Part shown: one piece after another, positions 17,906 through 27,022 of the stretch
Layout: each line of letters starts with the position of its first letter
How positions within the stretch are numbered: position 1 is the stretch's first letter
Source of the DNA: Marivita geojedonensis
GTDB taxonomy: Bacteria > Pseudomonadota > Alphaproteobacteria > Rhodobacterales > Rhodobacteraceae
NCBI RefSeq assembly: GCF_002115805.1
Contig: NZ_JFKC01000014.1
Location: forward strand, 28,404 to 92,403
Length of the DNA: 64,000 nt
Reading direction: 5' to 3'
Notes under the pieces: model-generated
Told to the model about the DNA's origin: nothing
What the model saw: the letters and a program-made list of their open reading frames with translations, nothing else
The model's database searches: none
Position numbers and translations under genes: made by a program

Positions 17906-18862
17906 TCAAGCGCCTTTCGGCATCACCGCCGTCCAGATCGGCCCGACGATCTTGACCCCGATCGGGATCAGGATCAGCCCCCAGATGAAGCCCAGCACAA
18001 AATCGATCCCCGCCGTGATCGCCCATTCCAGAAACGGCTGCCCGGCCCCGTAGGCCACAGCGATATGATGGATTGTCTCCTCCGGCATGTGCCAGCCCAT
18101 CTGCGCCACCGAGTGCACGATGATCGACCCGCCGACCCAGAGCATTGCTGCGGTGCCGACCACCGTCAGCGTCTTGAGCAGCCATGGCATGAACTTGACG
18201 ATGCCCCGGCCCAGTGCACGGGTCATGCCCAAGCGCCCGACCTGGCTGAGCCACAGACCCACATCGTCCATTTTCACGATCACGGCCACCGCGCCATAGA
18301 CCCCGAGGGTCACCATGATGCCGACCAGCGCCAAAGTCGCGCCCTGCATCCAGATGTTGCCTTCCTCGATCACCGACAGCGCAATGGTCATGATCTCGGC
18401 CGAGAGGATGAAATCCGTTTTGATCGCGCCTTTGACCTTTTCTTCCTCAAGGTGCAGCGGGTCTTCGATGTCGTGGCTGCCATCCGGGCCACCGGAATGG
18501 TCGTCATGCGGCATCAGCACATGCACGATCTTTTCCGCGCCTTCGAAACACAGGTAAGAGCCGCCGAGGATCAGCAAAGGCGGGATCATCCACGGCGCGA
18601 ATGTCGACAGCAGCAGCGCCGCAGGCAGAAGGAACACCAGCTTGTTGATCAGCGACCCACGCGCGATACGCCAGATGATCGGCAATTCGCGGGCGGGTTC
18701 GAAGCCGTGCAGGTATTTCGGTGTAACCGCCGCGTCGTCGATCAGAACGCCGGCTGTCTTGGACCCGGCCTTGGCCGCCGCTGCGCCGATATCATCGACC
18801 GAGGCCGCCGCGACTTTGGCGATGCCCGCAACGTCATCGAGAAGGGCCAACAATCCACTCAT
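17906..18862 (-). CDS. DUF808 family inner-membrane protein (YedI-like)
   Basis: A 318-residue multi-pass membrane protein. The opening SGLLALLDDVAGIAKVAAASVDDIGAAAAK matches DUF808, and the conserved GGSYLCFEGAEKIVHVL stretch appears near residue 98. About six hydrophobic segments run from residue 75 to the end. The family function is not established. No operon partner; it is divergent from gap1. Confidence 0.9.
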   Translation of the reverse strand: MSGLLALLDDVAGIAKVAAASVDDIGAAAAKAGSKTAGVLIDDAAVTPKYLHGFEPARELPIIWRIARGSLINKLVFLLPAALLLSTFAPWMIPPLLILGGSYLCFEGAEKIVHVLMPHDDHSGGPDGSHDIEDPLHLEEEKVKGAIKTDFILSAEIMTIALSVIEEGNIWMQGATLALVGIMVTLGVYGAVAVIVKMDDVGLWLSQVGRLGMTRALGRGIVKFMPWLLKTLTVVGTAAMLWVGGSIIVHSVAQMGWHMPEETIHHIAVAYGAGQPFLEWAITAGIDFVLGFIWGLILIPIGVKIVGPIWTAVMPKGA

Positions 18863-19033
18863 ACCGGTGCTCCGTTATCTGCGTTGCACAAGACATAGCG
18901 TCCGAGACCCCGCGCCGCCAGCACAGACCACCCCGCGCCTGCCGGAAACAGACCTCGAAGCAGACCCCATTCCAGCGAAACGGGGAAATCGGGCGCTTCG
19001 GGCATTATTTCCGATTCCGCAACATCCCATCGG

Positions 19034-19100
19034 TGTTACCGCAAACCATCCCTCGGCGTTAGCGCCATCATGTACCTGACCCACACCTTTTGCGCTAACA
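19034..19100. promoter_or_regulatory. candidate central-carbon regulator sites upstream of gap1
   Basis: Two degenerate copies of a TGTTANCGNTAACA-like palindrome: TGTTACCGCAAACC at 19034-19047 and TTTTGCGCTAACA at 19088-19100, within 155 bases of the gap1 start. A better copy precedes gap2. I recall that a LacI-type regulator (CceR in Rhodobacter sphaeroides) binds this kind of site; the link is inferred. The rest of the 323-base gap between the DUF808 gene and gap1 holds no convincing gene. Confidence 0.4.
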
Positions 19101-19185
19101 TACTGTGAAAACGTGTCTTTTTTACTTTGCGATTGCAGCATACATCCGTATACGACCCTCAATTGCACCTGCAGGAGACACGCAC

Positions 19186-20190
19186 ATGACCGTCACTCTC
19201 GGAATCAACGGTTTCGGTCGGATCGGCCGCTGCACCCTGGCCCATATTGCGGAAAGCTCGCGCAATGACGTCCAGGTGGTCAAGATCAACGCCACCGGCC
19301 CGATCGAGACCAACGCACATCTCCTGCGCTATGACAGCGTACACGGTCGCTTCGGCGGCGAGGTGTCGGTCAAAGGCAACACGATGGATCTGGGCCGTGG
19401 CCCGATGGAGGTCTTCTCGACATATGATCCGCAAGAGCTCGACTGGTCGGGCTGCGACGTGGTTCTGGAATGCACCGGCAAGTTCAACGATGGCGCCAAG
19501 GCGGGAATTCACATGGAGCGCGGCGCGAAATCTGTGCTGATCTCCGCGCCTGCGAAGAACGTTCAGAAAACCATCGTTTACGGCGTGAATCACCGCTCGC
19601 TTGTCGAAGGCGACACGATGATTTCGAACGGGTCCTGCACCACCAACTGCCTTGCGCCGCTGGCCAAGGTGCTGGACGAGGCCTTCGGCATCGAAAGCGG
19701 TATCATGACGACGATCCACTCCTACACCGGGGACCAGCCGACGCTGGACCGTCGGCACAAGGATCTGTACCGCGCGCGGGCTGCCGCGATGGCGATGATC
19801 CCGACCTCCACTGGTGCCGCCAAGGCTTTGGGTGAGGTTCTGCCGAACCTCAAGGGCAAGCTGGACGGGTCTGCCGTGCGCGTTCCGACGCCGAACGTGT
19901 CCGCAGTCGATCTGACCTTCTACGCGGGCAAGGACGTGACGGTTGATGACGTGAACGAAGTGGTCCGCGAAGCCGCCGCAACCCACATGGGAACCGTGCT
20001 GGGTTACGATCCGGAGCCGAAGGTTTCCATCGATTTCAACCACACCACGCAGTCGTCGATCTTTGCGCCGGACCAGACCAAGGTCGTCGGCAAGCGCATG
20101 GTCCGCGTGCTGGCATGGTACGACAACGAATGGGGCTTCTCTGCGCGTATGGCTGATGTGGCCGGAGCGATGGGCCGCCTGCTGCACTGA
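19186..20190 (+). CDS. gap: type I glyceraldehyde-3-phosphate dehydrogenase, paralogue 1
   Basis: A 334-residue GAPDH that interconverts glyceraldehyde-3-phosphate and 1,3-bisphosphoglycerate. The NAD-binding GxGRIGR is at the start and the catalytic Cys151 sits in SNGSCTTNC, with the usual HSYTGDQ segment. Unusually, the Asp that binds the adenosine ribose (present as INDLG in paralogue 2) is Ala36 here (INATG), which may relax NAD versus NADP choice. The ATG at 19186 has AGGAGA seven bases upstream. A strong terminator follows. A second gap gene lies 4.8 kb downstream. Confidence 0.93.
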   Translation: MTVTLGINGFGRIGRCTLAHIAESSRNDVQVVKINATGPIETNAHLLRYDSVHGRFGGEVSVKGNTMDLGRGPMEVFSTYDPQELDWSGCDVVLECTGKFNDGAKAGIHMERGAKSVLISAPAKNVQKTIVYGVNHRSLVEGDTMISNGSCTTNCLAPLAKVLDEAFGIESGIMTTIHSYTGDQPTLDRRHKDLYRARAAAMAMIPTSTGAAKALGEVLPNLKGKLDGSAVRVPTPNVSAVDLTFYAGKDVTVDDVNEVVREAAATHMGTVLGYDPEPKVSIDFNHTTQSSIFAPDQTKVVGKRMVRVLAWYDNEWGFSARMADVAGAMGRLLH

Positions 20191-20238
20191 TCCTCGTGAC
20201 GCCTGATCAACAGGCGAACAGTTTGCTTCACGGGATTG

Positions 20239-20273
20239 ACCCCGCCCAGACCTGGGCGGGGTTATTCATTTTT
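20239..20273 (+). terminator. rho-independent terminator after gap1
   Basis: Perfect 11-bp stem ACCCCGCCCAG / CTGGGCGGGGT with loop AC, followed by TATTCATTTTT. It also lies at the 3' end of the convergent MFS gene. Confidence 0.9.
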
Positions 20274-20296
20274 GGCGTGGGCGTCGTCCGCGTCGT

Positions 20297-21574
20297 CTAC
20301 TCTCCGGCAAGTTCCGACGTCGCCAGCCCCGGCGCCCCGGCATCGTCCGATCCGCCGGGTGCGGATCCCGCCGCAATGCGTGCGCGGCCCAGCCTCGGGT
20401 GCAATGTTCCCGCCAGCCCCCATGTGCCGACAAGAGCCAGTCCTGCGGCGACAAAGATCCCCGAAAGCGGTGCCGCCAGCAGCACCAGCCATGCTGCGCC
20501 CGGCGTCAGTATGCCCGATACATCGCGGAAGCTGGAATAGATCGCCGACATCTCGGTGCGCTCCGAGGGTTTGACCGCCAGTAGAAACGGCAGACCGGCT
20601 GACACGTCCAGAAGGATCAGGAAAAAGGACCCCGCCATCAGGCAGAGTACCGCAAAGACCGGCACAGCATGGGACAGGCCCGCAATGGCAAACAGCAGAC
20701 CGGACATCAGAAAGCCAGTGCGCACCGCCGCCCGAACGGATCTGGTCTGCATGAAGCGGAGCATGAACGGCGTCAGGAACAGCGCCGCGTTCGAGATCGA
20801 CAGGGCGATGCCGCCGAGCTGTTCGCCCAATCCGTTCTCCACCGCATAGATCGGCAGATACACCACATAGACCCACCATCCACAGGACCTGATCACCGCG
20901 AACACCCAGCCTGCGATCAGGCGCGGCTGTGCAAAGAATCTTGGGAAGTATCCAAAGGGGTTGGCAGGCGGACGGTGGCTTCGCGTGATCAGCCGACCGT
21001 TGCCAAGACGCATGACAAGGAAGATCACCGCCATCGACAGCGCGGCACCCCAGGCGATCAGGAACGGGGCCGGCGTCCACCAGGAATAGAGCAGCACCCC
21101 AAGCACAGGGCCGACCGTCCACCCGAAAGCGCTGTAGAACAGGCGTGAGGTCTCGAACCGGCCAAGTTCGATCTTGGCAATGTAGTCAAGCACATAGGCA
21201 TTGAAACACACAAAGGTCGTGACCGTTGCCATGGCGGTCAGCGCCAGCCCGGCAATGGCGGCGGCCGGATGGCCCGTCGGGGCGATCCCTGCGCCAAGTG
21301 CGAACATCATGGCCCCCGACACATACACCCAGCGCCGGGGAATGAAGCGGATGAGGTACGGCACCAGCAATCCGACCAGCAGTGATGCGATGCCAACGGC
21401 GAAATACACTTCGGACACCACACCTGCGTCCCCAAGCGCCCGGTACATCACCAGCGGAAAGACCGACACGAGAATGCCCCGCGCAATGGCTTCCGTGCCC
21501 GCCAGAATGGCAAAGCCGCGCACGCTCGGCGCGGGGGCGTGGCGCAGCCATTCGGGAATTCGGCGGTCGTGCAT
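20297..21574 (-). CDS. MFS transporter
   Basis: A 425-residue major-facilitator protein with about 12 hydrophobic segments and a basic loop after segment 2 (YLIRFIPRRWVYVSGAMM). The substrate is not evident. I chose ATG at 21574 (MHDRRIPEWLRH) over upstream starts because the next 40 residues are not MFS-like. It is divergent from a second MFS gene with 233 bases between starts, and convergent with gap1. Confidence 0.8.
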   Translation of the reverse strand: MHDRRIPEWLRHAPAPSVRGFAILAGTEAIARGILVSVFPLVMYRALGDAGVVSEVYFAVGIASLLVGLLVPYLIRFIPRRWVYVSGAMMFALGAGIAPTGHPAAAIAGLALTAMATVTTFVCFNAYVLDYIAKIELGRFETSRLFYSAFGWTVGPVLGVLLYSWWTPAPFLIAWGAALSMAVIFLVMRLGNGRLITRSHRPPANPFGYFPRFFAQPRLIAGWVFAVIRSCGWWVYVVYLPIYAVENGLGEQLGGIALSISNAALFLTPFMLRFMQTRSVRAAVRTGFLMSGLLFAIAGLSHAVPVFAVLCLMAGSFFLILLDVSAGLPFLLAVKPSERTEMSAIYSSFRDVSGILTPGAAWLVLLAAPLSGIFVAAGLALVGTWGLAGTLHPRLGRARIAAGSAPGGSDDAGAPGLATSELAGE

Positions 21575-21807
21575 GAAAGGAACCTGGTCTTGGTATCCCT
21601 TCCCAAAACCAGATCCTGCGCATTTGCATTGCCGAAGGCGACCGAATGTCGTTTTCGGACCTGAACACCGCCAGGCACCTGCGCCATCGAGCAGCAAGAC
21701 GTCGCCACAGGGACCTATTGCGGCGCTGCAGCACCATGCTGCGCCTGCAAACCACTTATGCTGGACGCATCAGCCTTCACCTGAAAACTCTTATCGGGAA
21801 CCGCATC

Positions 21808-23067
21808 ATGCGTCACGTCCTCGGCGGAATTTGGGCCCTTCTGATCGGCATCGTGTTCATCATGCTGGGCAATGGCATGCATTTCACTCTGATCGGTCTC
21901 CGTGGAGGCATCGAAGGGTTTTCGGCCTCCGAACTGGCGATCGTGGCTTCGGGATATTTCCTGGGCTTCCTTTCCGGTGCGCGTATGACTCCGGACCTGA
22001 TCCGCAGGGTCGGACACGTCCGCGTCTTTGCAGCACTGGGCAGCTTCATGTCAGCCGGGTTGATCGCTTTTCCGCTGTTCACCGATCCGATTGCATGGAC
22101 TCTGCTGCGGATATTGGTCGGGTTCTGCATGTCCGGCATCTACGTGACGGCCGAAAGCTGGCTCAATGCTGCGGCGACGAACGAGACGCGGGGCAAGGTG
22201 TTGTCCGCCTACATGATCGCGCAGACATTGGGAATCATCGGAGCACAGGGCTTGCTCACGCTGGGCGACGCGGCAACGTCGGTTCTGTTTATCGGAGCGT
22301 CGATCCTCGTGTCGGTCTCGTTTGGACCGATCCTGCTTTCGGTGACCCCGACACCGGTCGCTGAGGTGACGCGCCCCATGCCGTTGACAAAACTGTTTCG
22401 AGGGTCGCCTTTGGGCACAGTTGGAATTTTCCTGCTGGGAACGATCTATGCAACGCAATCCGGTATGGGGGCCGTCTACGGCACGCAGATCGGCCTGACG
22501 GCAGCACAGATCTCTCTGTTCATCGCAATGCTGTTTGGTGGCGCGCTGCTGCTGCAATATCCGATTGGTTGGCTCTCCGACCGCATGGACCGCCGCAAAC
22601 TCATCTTCGGCTGCGCTTTGCTGGGGGCAGCCTTCTGTGCGGCCGGTTGGCTCAAAGGGGGCGACCTCTGGCTGTTGATGGGAGCAGCCTTCCTGACGGG
22701 TGGTGTGACCACCCCGCTCTATGCCCTGATCCTCGCCTATACAAATGATGCTCTGGACCCGGAGGATATGCCAGCAGCCTCGGGCGGCCTTGTCCTTACC
22801 TTTGGAATCGGAGCGATATTGGGACCGCTCGGCGCGGGCTGGGCCATGGAGCAGATGGGACCAGCTGCGTTCTGGGCCGTCCTAGGAGCAACCTTTGTCG
22901 CGATTGCGCTTTACTCTGCATACCGCATGACGAAACGCGCCGCTTCTCCGGTCGAGGACACCGACAGCTATCTGGGCGTATTGCCAACGGCCTCTCCGGT
23001 GGCCGTCGAAGCGGCTGGCGCATGGGCAGCGGAACAGGGAGAATTGGAACGCGAAACCGAAACATGA
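21808..23067 (+). CDS. MFS transporter (YcaD/sugar-type)
   Basis: A 419-residue MFS protein with about 12 transmembrane segments. The family A-loop appears as GARMTPDLIRRVGHVRVFA and the central loop as GWLSDRMDRRKLIF. The pattern ALLIGIVFIMLGNGMHFTLIGLR at the N-terminus resembles the YcaD group. The ATG at 21808 (MRHVLGG) begins just before segment 1; upstream starts (for example 21736) would add a basic tail. Substrate unknown. Confidence 0.82.
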   Translation: MRHVLGGIWALLIGIVFIMLGNGMHFTLIGLRGGIEGFSASELAIVASGYFLGFLSGARMTPDLIRRVGHVRVFAALGSFMSAGLIAFPLFTDPIAWTLLRILVGFCMSGIYVTAESWLNAAATNETRGKVLSAYMIAQTLGIIGAQGLLTLGDAATSVLFIGASILVSVSFGPILLSVTPTPVAEVTRPMPLTKLFRGSPLGTVGIFLLGTIYATQSGMGAVYGTQIGLTAAQISLFIAMLFGGALLLQYPIGWLSDRMDRRKLIFGCALLGAAFCAAGWLKGGDLWLLMGAAFLTGGVTTPLYALILAYTNDALDPEDMPAASGGLVLTFGIGAILGPLGAGWAMEQMGPAAFWAVLGATFVAIALYSAYRMTKRAASPVEDTDSYLGVLPTASPVAVEAAGAWAAEQGELERETET

Positions 23068-23340
23068 GTGTTCCCGGTTTTTTGGTCACTGATTGGGGGA
23101 GACGCCGAAAATTGCTTGAGAAATGTCCCGCAATATATTGATAAGTATTTAAATTTTAAAATTATATTTTATCACCTTTACGCCTTCTGCTTCCACGGCA
23201 ACGGCAAGAAACCGCTCTAAACCAAAGTTGCAAAGCGCAGGGATCAGACCCCGGACCAATACACTGTAACAGCGTGCACGGGCAGATTGGTGCCATCGGC
23301 CCCGCCTGTTGCGGTGGCTTCAACCCAAGGAGACTGACCC
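23068..23340. other. intergenic region with an AT-rich block
   Basis: 272 bases with no gene. An unusually AT-rich block (about 23127-23170, with AATTTTAAAATT) stands out in this GC-rich sequence and could be an UP-element or a bend upstream of the PepSY operon. No terminator or known riboswitch is recognised. AAGGAGA precedes the PepSY gene start. Confidence 0.4.
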
Positions 23341-23592
23341 ATGACACGCATTCTTGCTCTTGCCCTCGCGCTTGCCCTGCCCGCCACAGCCTTTGCTTCC
23401 AGTGACGATTACGGGCTGACCACCGAACGCATGACCGAGATCCGCACCAAACTGACCGCCGAAGGCTACGAGGTGCGCAAGATCGAAATGGAAGACGGGA
23501 TGATCGAGGCTTACGTGCTCAAGGATGGTCAGCGGCTCGAAATCTATCTGGATGCCGCTCTGAACGTCGTACGGACCAAGGTCGATGACTGA
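23341..23592 (+). CDS. secreted PepSY-domain protein (83 aa)
   Basis: A cleavable signal peptide (MTRILALALALALPATAFAS, cut near residue 19-20) leads to a single PepSY-like domain (MTEIRTKLTAEGYEVRKIEM...IEAYVLKDGQRLEIYLD). PepSY domains are periplasmic and often accompany cytochrome b561 or sensor proteins. AAGGAGA stands upstream of the ATG. It is the first gene of a set with cytochrome b and a membrane LuxR-type regulator. Confidence 0.88.
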   Translation: MTRILALALALALPATAFASSDDYGLTTERMTEIRTKLTAEGYEVRKIEMEDGMIEAYVLKDGQRLEIYLDAALNVVRTKVDD

Positions 23593-23642
23593 GCCGACCG
23601 GGCCCGCGTCAGGCGCGCGGGCCCAGCCCATCGGAGGTTGAG

Positions 23643-24182
23643 ATGACACAGCATAAAATCTGGGATCCGTTTGTCCGGATCTTTCACTGGACGCTGGTGG
23701 TCGGGTTTGCCGCGAATGCCCTTTTTGTCGATGACGACAGCAAACTGCACGAATGGCTGGGCTTTGCCATCGTCGGCCTGATCGCCGCGCGGCTCGTTTG
23801 GGGGCTGATCGGCCCGCGTTTTGCCCGCTTCAGCAGTTTCTGGCCCACCCCGGCATCGGTCATTGGCCAATTGTCCGACATTGCGACAGGACGCAAGCGC
23901 CTGCACCTCGGTCATACGCCGCTTGGCGCGTTGATGATCTTCAACCTTCTGGGCACGATCCTGCTGATCGGTCTGACCGGCTGGATGATGACCACCAATG
24001 CCTATTGGGGGGTCGAGTGGGTTGAAGAAACGCATGAAGCGTTGGTAACGTGGGCCGAAATTTCCATCGTGCTGCACGTGCTGGCCGTGATCTGGGAAAG
24101 TCGCCGCACCGGGGTCAACCTGCCGCGCGCGATGGTCACCGGGATCAAGACCCTGCCGGACGGAGCAAGGACAGACCCGTGA
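23643..24182 (+). CDS. cytochrome b561-type membrane protein
   Basis: A 179-residue four-helix di-heme cytochrome b of the b561/Ni-hydrogenase b-subunit type. It starts KIWDPFVRIFHWTLVVGF, with helix-borne His at about residues 15, 38, 88 and 130-143 (IFHW, LHEW, LGHTPLG, EETHEA, VLHVLAV). It would carry electrons across the inner membrane. AGGTTGAG precedes the ATG. Its stop overlaps the next gene's GTG. Confidence 0.9.
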   Translation: MTQHKIWDPFVRIFHWTLVVGFAANALFVDDDSKLHEWLGFAIVGLIAARLVWGLIGPRFARFSSFWPTPASVIGQLSDIATGRKRLHLGHTPLGALMIFNLLGTILLIGLTGWMMTTNAYWGVEWVEETHEALVTWAEISIVLHVLAVIWESRRTGVNLPRAMVTGIKTLPDGARTDP

Positions 24183-24697
24183 GACTGCAAAGCTCTGCAC
24201 AACCTGTTTCACTTCTTGTTCTGATCGTCGCGCAGTCCCTCTGCGCGGCGTTCTTTCTGTGGGACGTGGCGGCGGATGGTCTGAGCCTGGGCCTGCTTGC
24301 CTTCGCAACCAGCCATTTCGTCATCGAGCTGCTCGCCGTTCTGGCACTGATTGCGGGTGTCGTGTTCGAAACGCGTTTCCTCATGGATTTGCTGCGCCGC
24401 AAGGCGCATCTGGAAGAACAGCTTGGTCTTGCCGCAGGAGCCTTCCACGACATCGTCGAGGCGCGGTTTGACGGCTGGTCCCTGACTCCGTCTGAACGGG
24501 ACGTGGCGCATTTCACGCTCAAGGGGTTCGGGATCGCGGAAATCGCCGAATTGCGCGGGTCCGCCGAAGGCACGGTGAAGGCTCATCTCAACGCCATCTA
24601 CCGCAAGGCCGGTGTCACCGGGCGCGGCGCCTTTGTCGGGCTTTTCATCGAAGACCTGATGTCCACACCACTGCGCCCACCGGAGGTGGCGGCGTGA
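24179..24697 (+). CDS. membrane-tethered LuxR-type HTH regulator
   Basis: A 172-residue protein with two hydrophobic segments (about residues 9-27 and 40-64), a linker helix (RRKAHLEEQLGLAAGAFHDIVE) and a C-terminal LuxR/GerE-type helix-turn-helix (LTPSERDVAHFTLKGFGIAEIAELRGSAEGTVKAHLNAIYRK, about residues 103-145). It starts with GTG overlapping the cytochrome stop in a GTGA, so translation is coupled. It has no kinase-style receiver domain, so it is a one-component membrane sensor-regulator. The coupling to cytochrome b561 and PepSY suggests it reads a redox or periplasmic signal; this is inference. Confidence 0.82.
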   Translation: MRLQSSAQPVSLLVLIVAQSLCAAFFLWDVAADGLSLGLLAFATSHFVIELLAVLALIAGVVFETRFLMDLLRRKAHLEEQLGLAAGAFHDIVEARFDGWSLTPSERDVAHFTLKGFGIAEIAELRGSAEGTVKAHLNAIYRKAGVTGRGAFVGLFIEDLMSTPLRPPEVAA

Positions 24698-24752
24698 CAA
24701 GGCCGGGCTGCTCTGGCATTGTGCCGGCACAAGACAGGGGACCAGAACCGCG

Positions 24753-24896
24753 ATGACCAATTCAATCGCCATCGGCTTGGGATTGCTTATCCTTGGCGGA
24801 CTCGCGGTGGACGGGTTCCTGACCGGCGGGGATGGCTTCCTGTTTCTTGCCGGAAAAGGGCTCGATCTGCTGGAATGGATCGCCTTCTGGCGCTGA
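24753..24896 (+). CDS. small hydrophobic protein (47 aa)
   Basis: A 47-residue protein, MTNSIAIGLGLLILGGLAVD at the start, with one glycine-rich membrane segment (about residues 5-20) and a hydrophobic tail ending EWIAFWR. AGGGGA lies upstream of the ATG at 24753. From memory, similar short proteins occur in Rhodobacteraceae genomes. It is on the same strand 55 bases after the LuxR-type gene and could belong to that transcript. Function unknown. Confidence 0.65.
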   Translation: MTNSIAIGLGLLILGGLAVDGFLTGGDGFLFLAGKGLDLLEWIAFWR

Positions 24897-24965
24897 TCCG
24901 CTTTGTAAGGCCAATCCGTCCGCATCGATGACTTGGATCGCTTGACAGGCTAGCCTCGTTCTGAT

Positions 24966-24979
24966 TGTTAGCGTTAACA
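24966..24979. promoter_or_regulatory. TGTTAGCGTTAACA operator-like palindrome upstream of gap2
   Basis: TGTTA-GCGT-TAACA, 5-bp arms with a 4-base centre, 43 bases before the gap2 start. It resembles LacI-family central-carbon operators (CceR type) and shares TGTTAGCG with two sites in the aglE-aglR gap. Confidence 0.55.
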
Positions 24980-25022
24980 CAACTGGTCGGCATCCCCTGT
25001 CGGAACGAACAAGGAGTCTCAC

Positions 25023-26024
25023 ATGAGCACCAAAGTTGCCATCAACGGATTTGGCCGCATCGGCCGCAACGTCCTCCGCGCCATCATCGAGTCCGGCCGC
25101 ACCGATATCGAGGTGGTGGCAATCAACGATCTGGGGCCGGTCGAGACCAATGCCCATCTGCTGCAATATGACAGCGTACATGGCCGTTTCCCGGTCGAGG
25201 TGACGACCTCGGAAGACACGATCGACGTGGGCCGTGGCCCGATCAAGGTGACCGCGATCCGCAACCCGGCCGACCTGCCATGGTCGGATGTGGACGTTGT
25301 TCTGGAATGCACCGGCATTTTCACCAGCAAAGAAGCGTGCCAGGCGCATCTCGACAACGGGTCCAGCCGCGTGCTGATCTCGGCCCCCGGCAAAGACGCC
25401 GACAAGACCATCGTTTACGGCGTCAACCATGACAGCCTGACAGCGGACGACATCGTCGTGTCGAACGCGTCGTGCACGACGAACTGCCTTGCACCTGTTG
25501 CCTATGCACTGAACGAAGCCATCGGGATCGAGCGTGGCTTCATGACCACGATCCACTCCTACACCGGCGACCAGCCGACGCTGGACACGATGCACAAGGA
25601 TCTCTACCGCGCGCGCGCAGCCGCACTGAGCATGATCCCGACCTCCACCGGCGCCGCCAAGGCCGTGGGTCTGGTGCTGCCGGAACTCAATGGAAAGCTC
25701 GACGGCGTGGCCATCCGTGTCCCGACGCCGAACGTATCGGTCGTGGACCTCACATTCACCGCGTCGCGCGACACCTCTGTGGACGAGATCAACGATGCGA
25801 TCCGCACCGCGGCCAATGGCAAGCTGAAGGGCATCCTTGGATACACCGACAAGAAGCTTGTGTCGTCGGATTTCAACCACGATCCGCACTCGTCGATTTT
25901 CCACACCGACCAGACCAAGGTGATGGACGGCAACATGGTCCGGATCCTGAGCTGGTACGACAATGAATGGGGCTTCTCCAACCGCATGGCGGACACGGCC
26001 GTTGCGATGGGCAAGCTGATCTGA
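25023..26024 (+). CDS. gap: type I glyceraldehyde-3-phosphate dehydrogenase, paralogue 2
   Basis: A 333-residue GAPDH with Cys151 in [20 protein letters not shown], and Asp36 in AINDLG at the ribose-binding position, so an NAD-linked glycolytic role is the default. AAGGAG lies upstream of the ATG. About 4.8 kb separates it from paralogue 1; the two differ clearly in sequence, so they are not a recent duplication. It ends before an inverted repeat and a strong terminator. Confidence 0.95.
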   Translation: MSTKVAINGFGRIGRNVLRAIIESGRTDIEVVAINDLGPVETNAHLLQYDSVHGRFPVEVTTSEDTIDVGRGPIKVTAIRNPADLPWSDVDVVLECTGIFTSKEACQAHLDNGSSRVLISAPGKDADKTIVYGVNHDSLTADDIVVSNASCTTNCLAPVAYALNEAIGIERGFMTTIHSYTGDQPTLDTMHKDLYRARAAALSMIPTSTGAAKAVGLVLPELNGKLDGVAIRVPTPNVSVVDLTFTASRDTSVDEINDAIRTAANGKLKGILGYTDKKLVSSDFNHDPHSSIFHTDQTKVMDGNMVRILSWYDNEWGFSNRMADTAVAMGKLI

Positions 26025-26030
26025 TCCAGT

Positions 26031-26081
26031 TTTTACCAACTGGTAAAATGAAAAGGCCGGGCGGATTTGCCCGGCCTTTTT
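26031..26081 (+). terminator. terminator after gap2, preceded by an inverted repeat
   Basis: TTTTACCA-AC-TGGTAAAA at 26031-26048 is followed by a terminator with stem AAAAGGCCGGGC / GCCCGGCCTTTT (26051-26080), loop GGATTT and a T-run. The first dyad could be an independent protein site or a second hairpin. Confidence 0.9.
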
Positions 26082-26225
26082 CATTAACGAGCCCTGCATT
26101 TCCTGCAAGGCGGCCTTTCCACTCTGTCAGTTGTTCTGCGGTGCAGCATGTCTATCTTCAATCCTGTAGCTGGTAGCGCAAACAAGCCGCTTGCACAGGA
26201 CCATAGAGCAAGGAAAGGACGTATC

Positions 26226-26390
26226 ATGGCCCATCTCATGTCTTCCATGCGGGACCGTCTTCAAAAGCGGGCCGCGTACAATCGCACTGTCTGGGAAATC
26301 CGCACGATGCCGCTCGATGTGGCACTGGACCTGGACATCTATCCGGGTGATGCGGAAAAGATCGCAAGCAAGGCCATCTACGGCAACTGA
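26226..26390 (+). CDS. small DUF1127-like protein (54 aa)
   Basis: MAHLMSSMRDRLQKRAAYNR opens a 54-residue protein whose C-terminal LDVALDLDIYPGDAEKIASKAIYGN resembles the helical tail of DUF1127/YjiS small proteins (usually ELADIGLSRSDI.. with a terminal AYG). The match is by pattern only. AAGGA lies eight bases upstream of the ATG. Members of this group are often stress- or sRNA-linked in alphaproteobacteria; function here is unknown. Confidence 0.7.
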   Translation: MAHLMSSMRDRLQKRAAYNRTVWEIRTMPLDVALDLDIYPGDAEKIASKAIYGN

Positions 26391-26413
26391 GCGATCACTT
26401 CACGAAGTTTGGC

Positions 26414-26441
26414 AAGCCGCGCTGACATGCGCGGCTTTTGT
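26414..26441. terminator. bidirectional terminator between the small gene and coaD
   Basis: 9-bp perfect stem AAGCCGCGC / GCGCGGCTT with loop TGACAT and a TTTTGTCATTT tail. The minus-strand coaD ends at its edge. Confidence 0.8.
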
Positions 26442-26941
26442 CATTTCTGGCGGTTGAACCGTGCCAGAAGCTCTCGCTGGACCGGAGCGGTCACGAATTT
26501 CGAAACATCACCACCCAGTCTGGCAATCTCTTTCACCAGTTTCGAGGCAATCGCCTGATGCCGCGCCTCTGCCATGAGGAACACGGTCTCGACGCTGTCG
26601 TCCAACGCGCGGTTCATGCCAACCATCTGGAATTCGTATTCGAAATCCGCCACCGCGCGCAGACCGCGCACGATGAGCGTTGCACCCACATCATGCGCAC
26701 AGTCGATCAGCAGGTTCTCGAACGGATGCACGACAATCTCGATGCCGGTCTGCTCGGACAGCGAAACACATTCCGCTTCGATCATCGCCACCCGCTCTTC
26801 CAGCGAAAACAGAGGCCCCTTGTCGCGATTGATGGCCACGCCGATGACAAGCCGATCCACCAACGCAGAGGCGCGGCGGATGATGTCGATATGGCCCATG
26901 GTGATCGGGTCAAATGTCCCGGGGTAAAGACCGATGCGCAT
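26441..26941 (-). CDS. coaD: pantetheine-phosphate adenylyltransferase
   Basis: A 166-residue nucleotidyltransferase that makes dephospho-CoA from phosphopantetheine and ATP. The T/HxGH motif appears as GTFDPITMGHIDII (residues about 8-21); the RGLRAVADFEYEFQM and KEIARLGGDVSKFV segments are also diagnostic. ATG at 26941 has GGAGA six bases upstream. Confidence 0.96.
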   Translation of the reverse strand: MRIGLYPGTFDPITMGHIDIIRRASALVDRLVIGVAINRDKGPLFSLEERVAMIEAECVSLSEQTGIEIVVHPFENLLIDCAHDVGATLIVRGLRAVADFEYEFQMVGMNRALDDSVETVFLMAEARHQAIASKLVKEIARLGGDVSKFVTAPVQRELLARFNRQK

Positions 26942-27022
26942 GGGCAGTCTCCGGAGTATCGTCAGGTTGCGCCTGTCTGGCACCAAAGAGGGCCGGAGTT
27001 CAAGTCGAAGTCATCACGGGGC

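Noticed and set aside
18875..19168. Open frame of 97 aa on the minus strand between DUF808 and gap1
   Set aside because: Composition is Cys/Gly/Arg-rich and unlike proteins; it covers the gap1 promoter and candidate operators; no ribosome-binding site.
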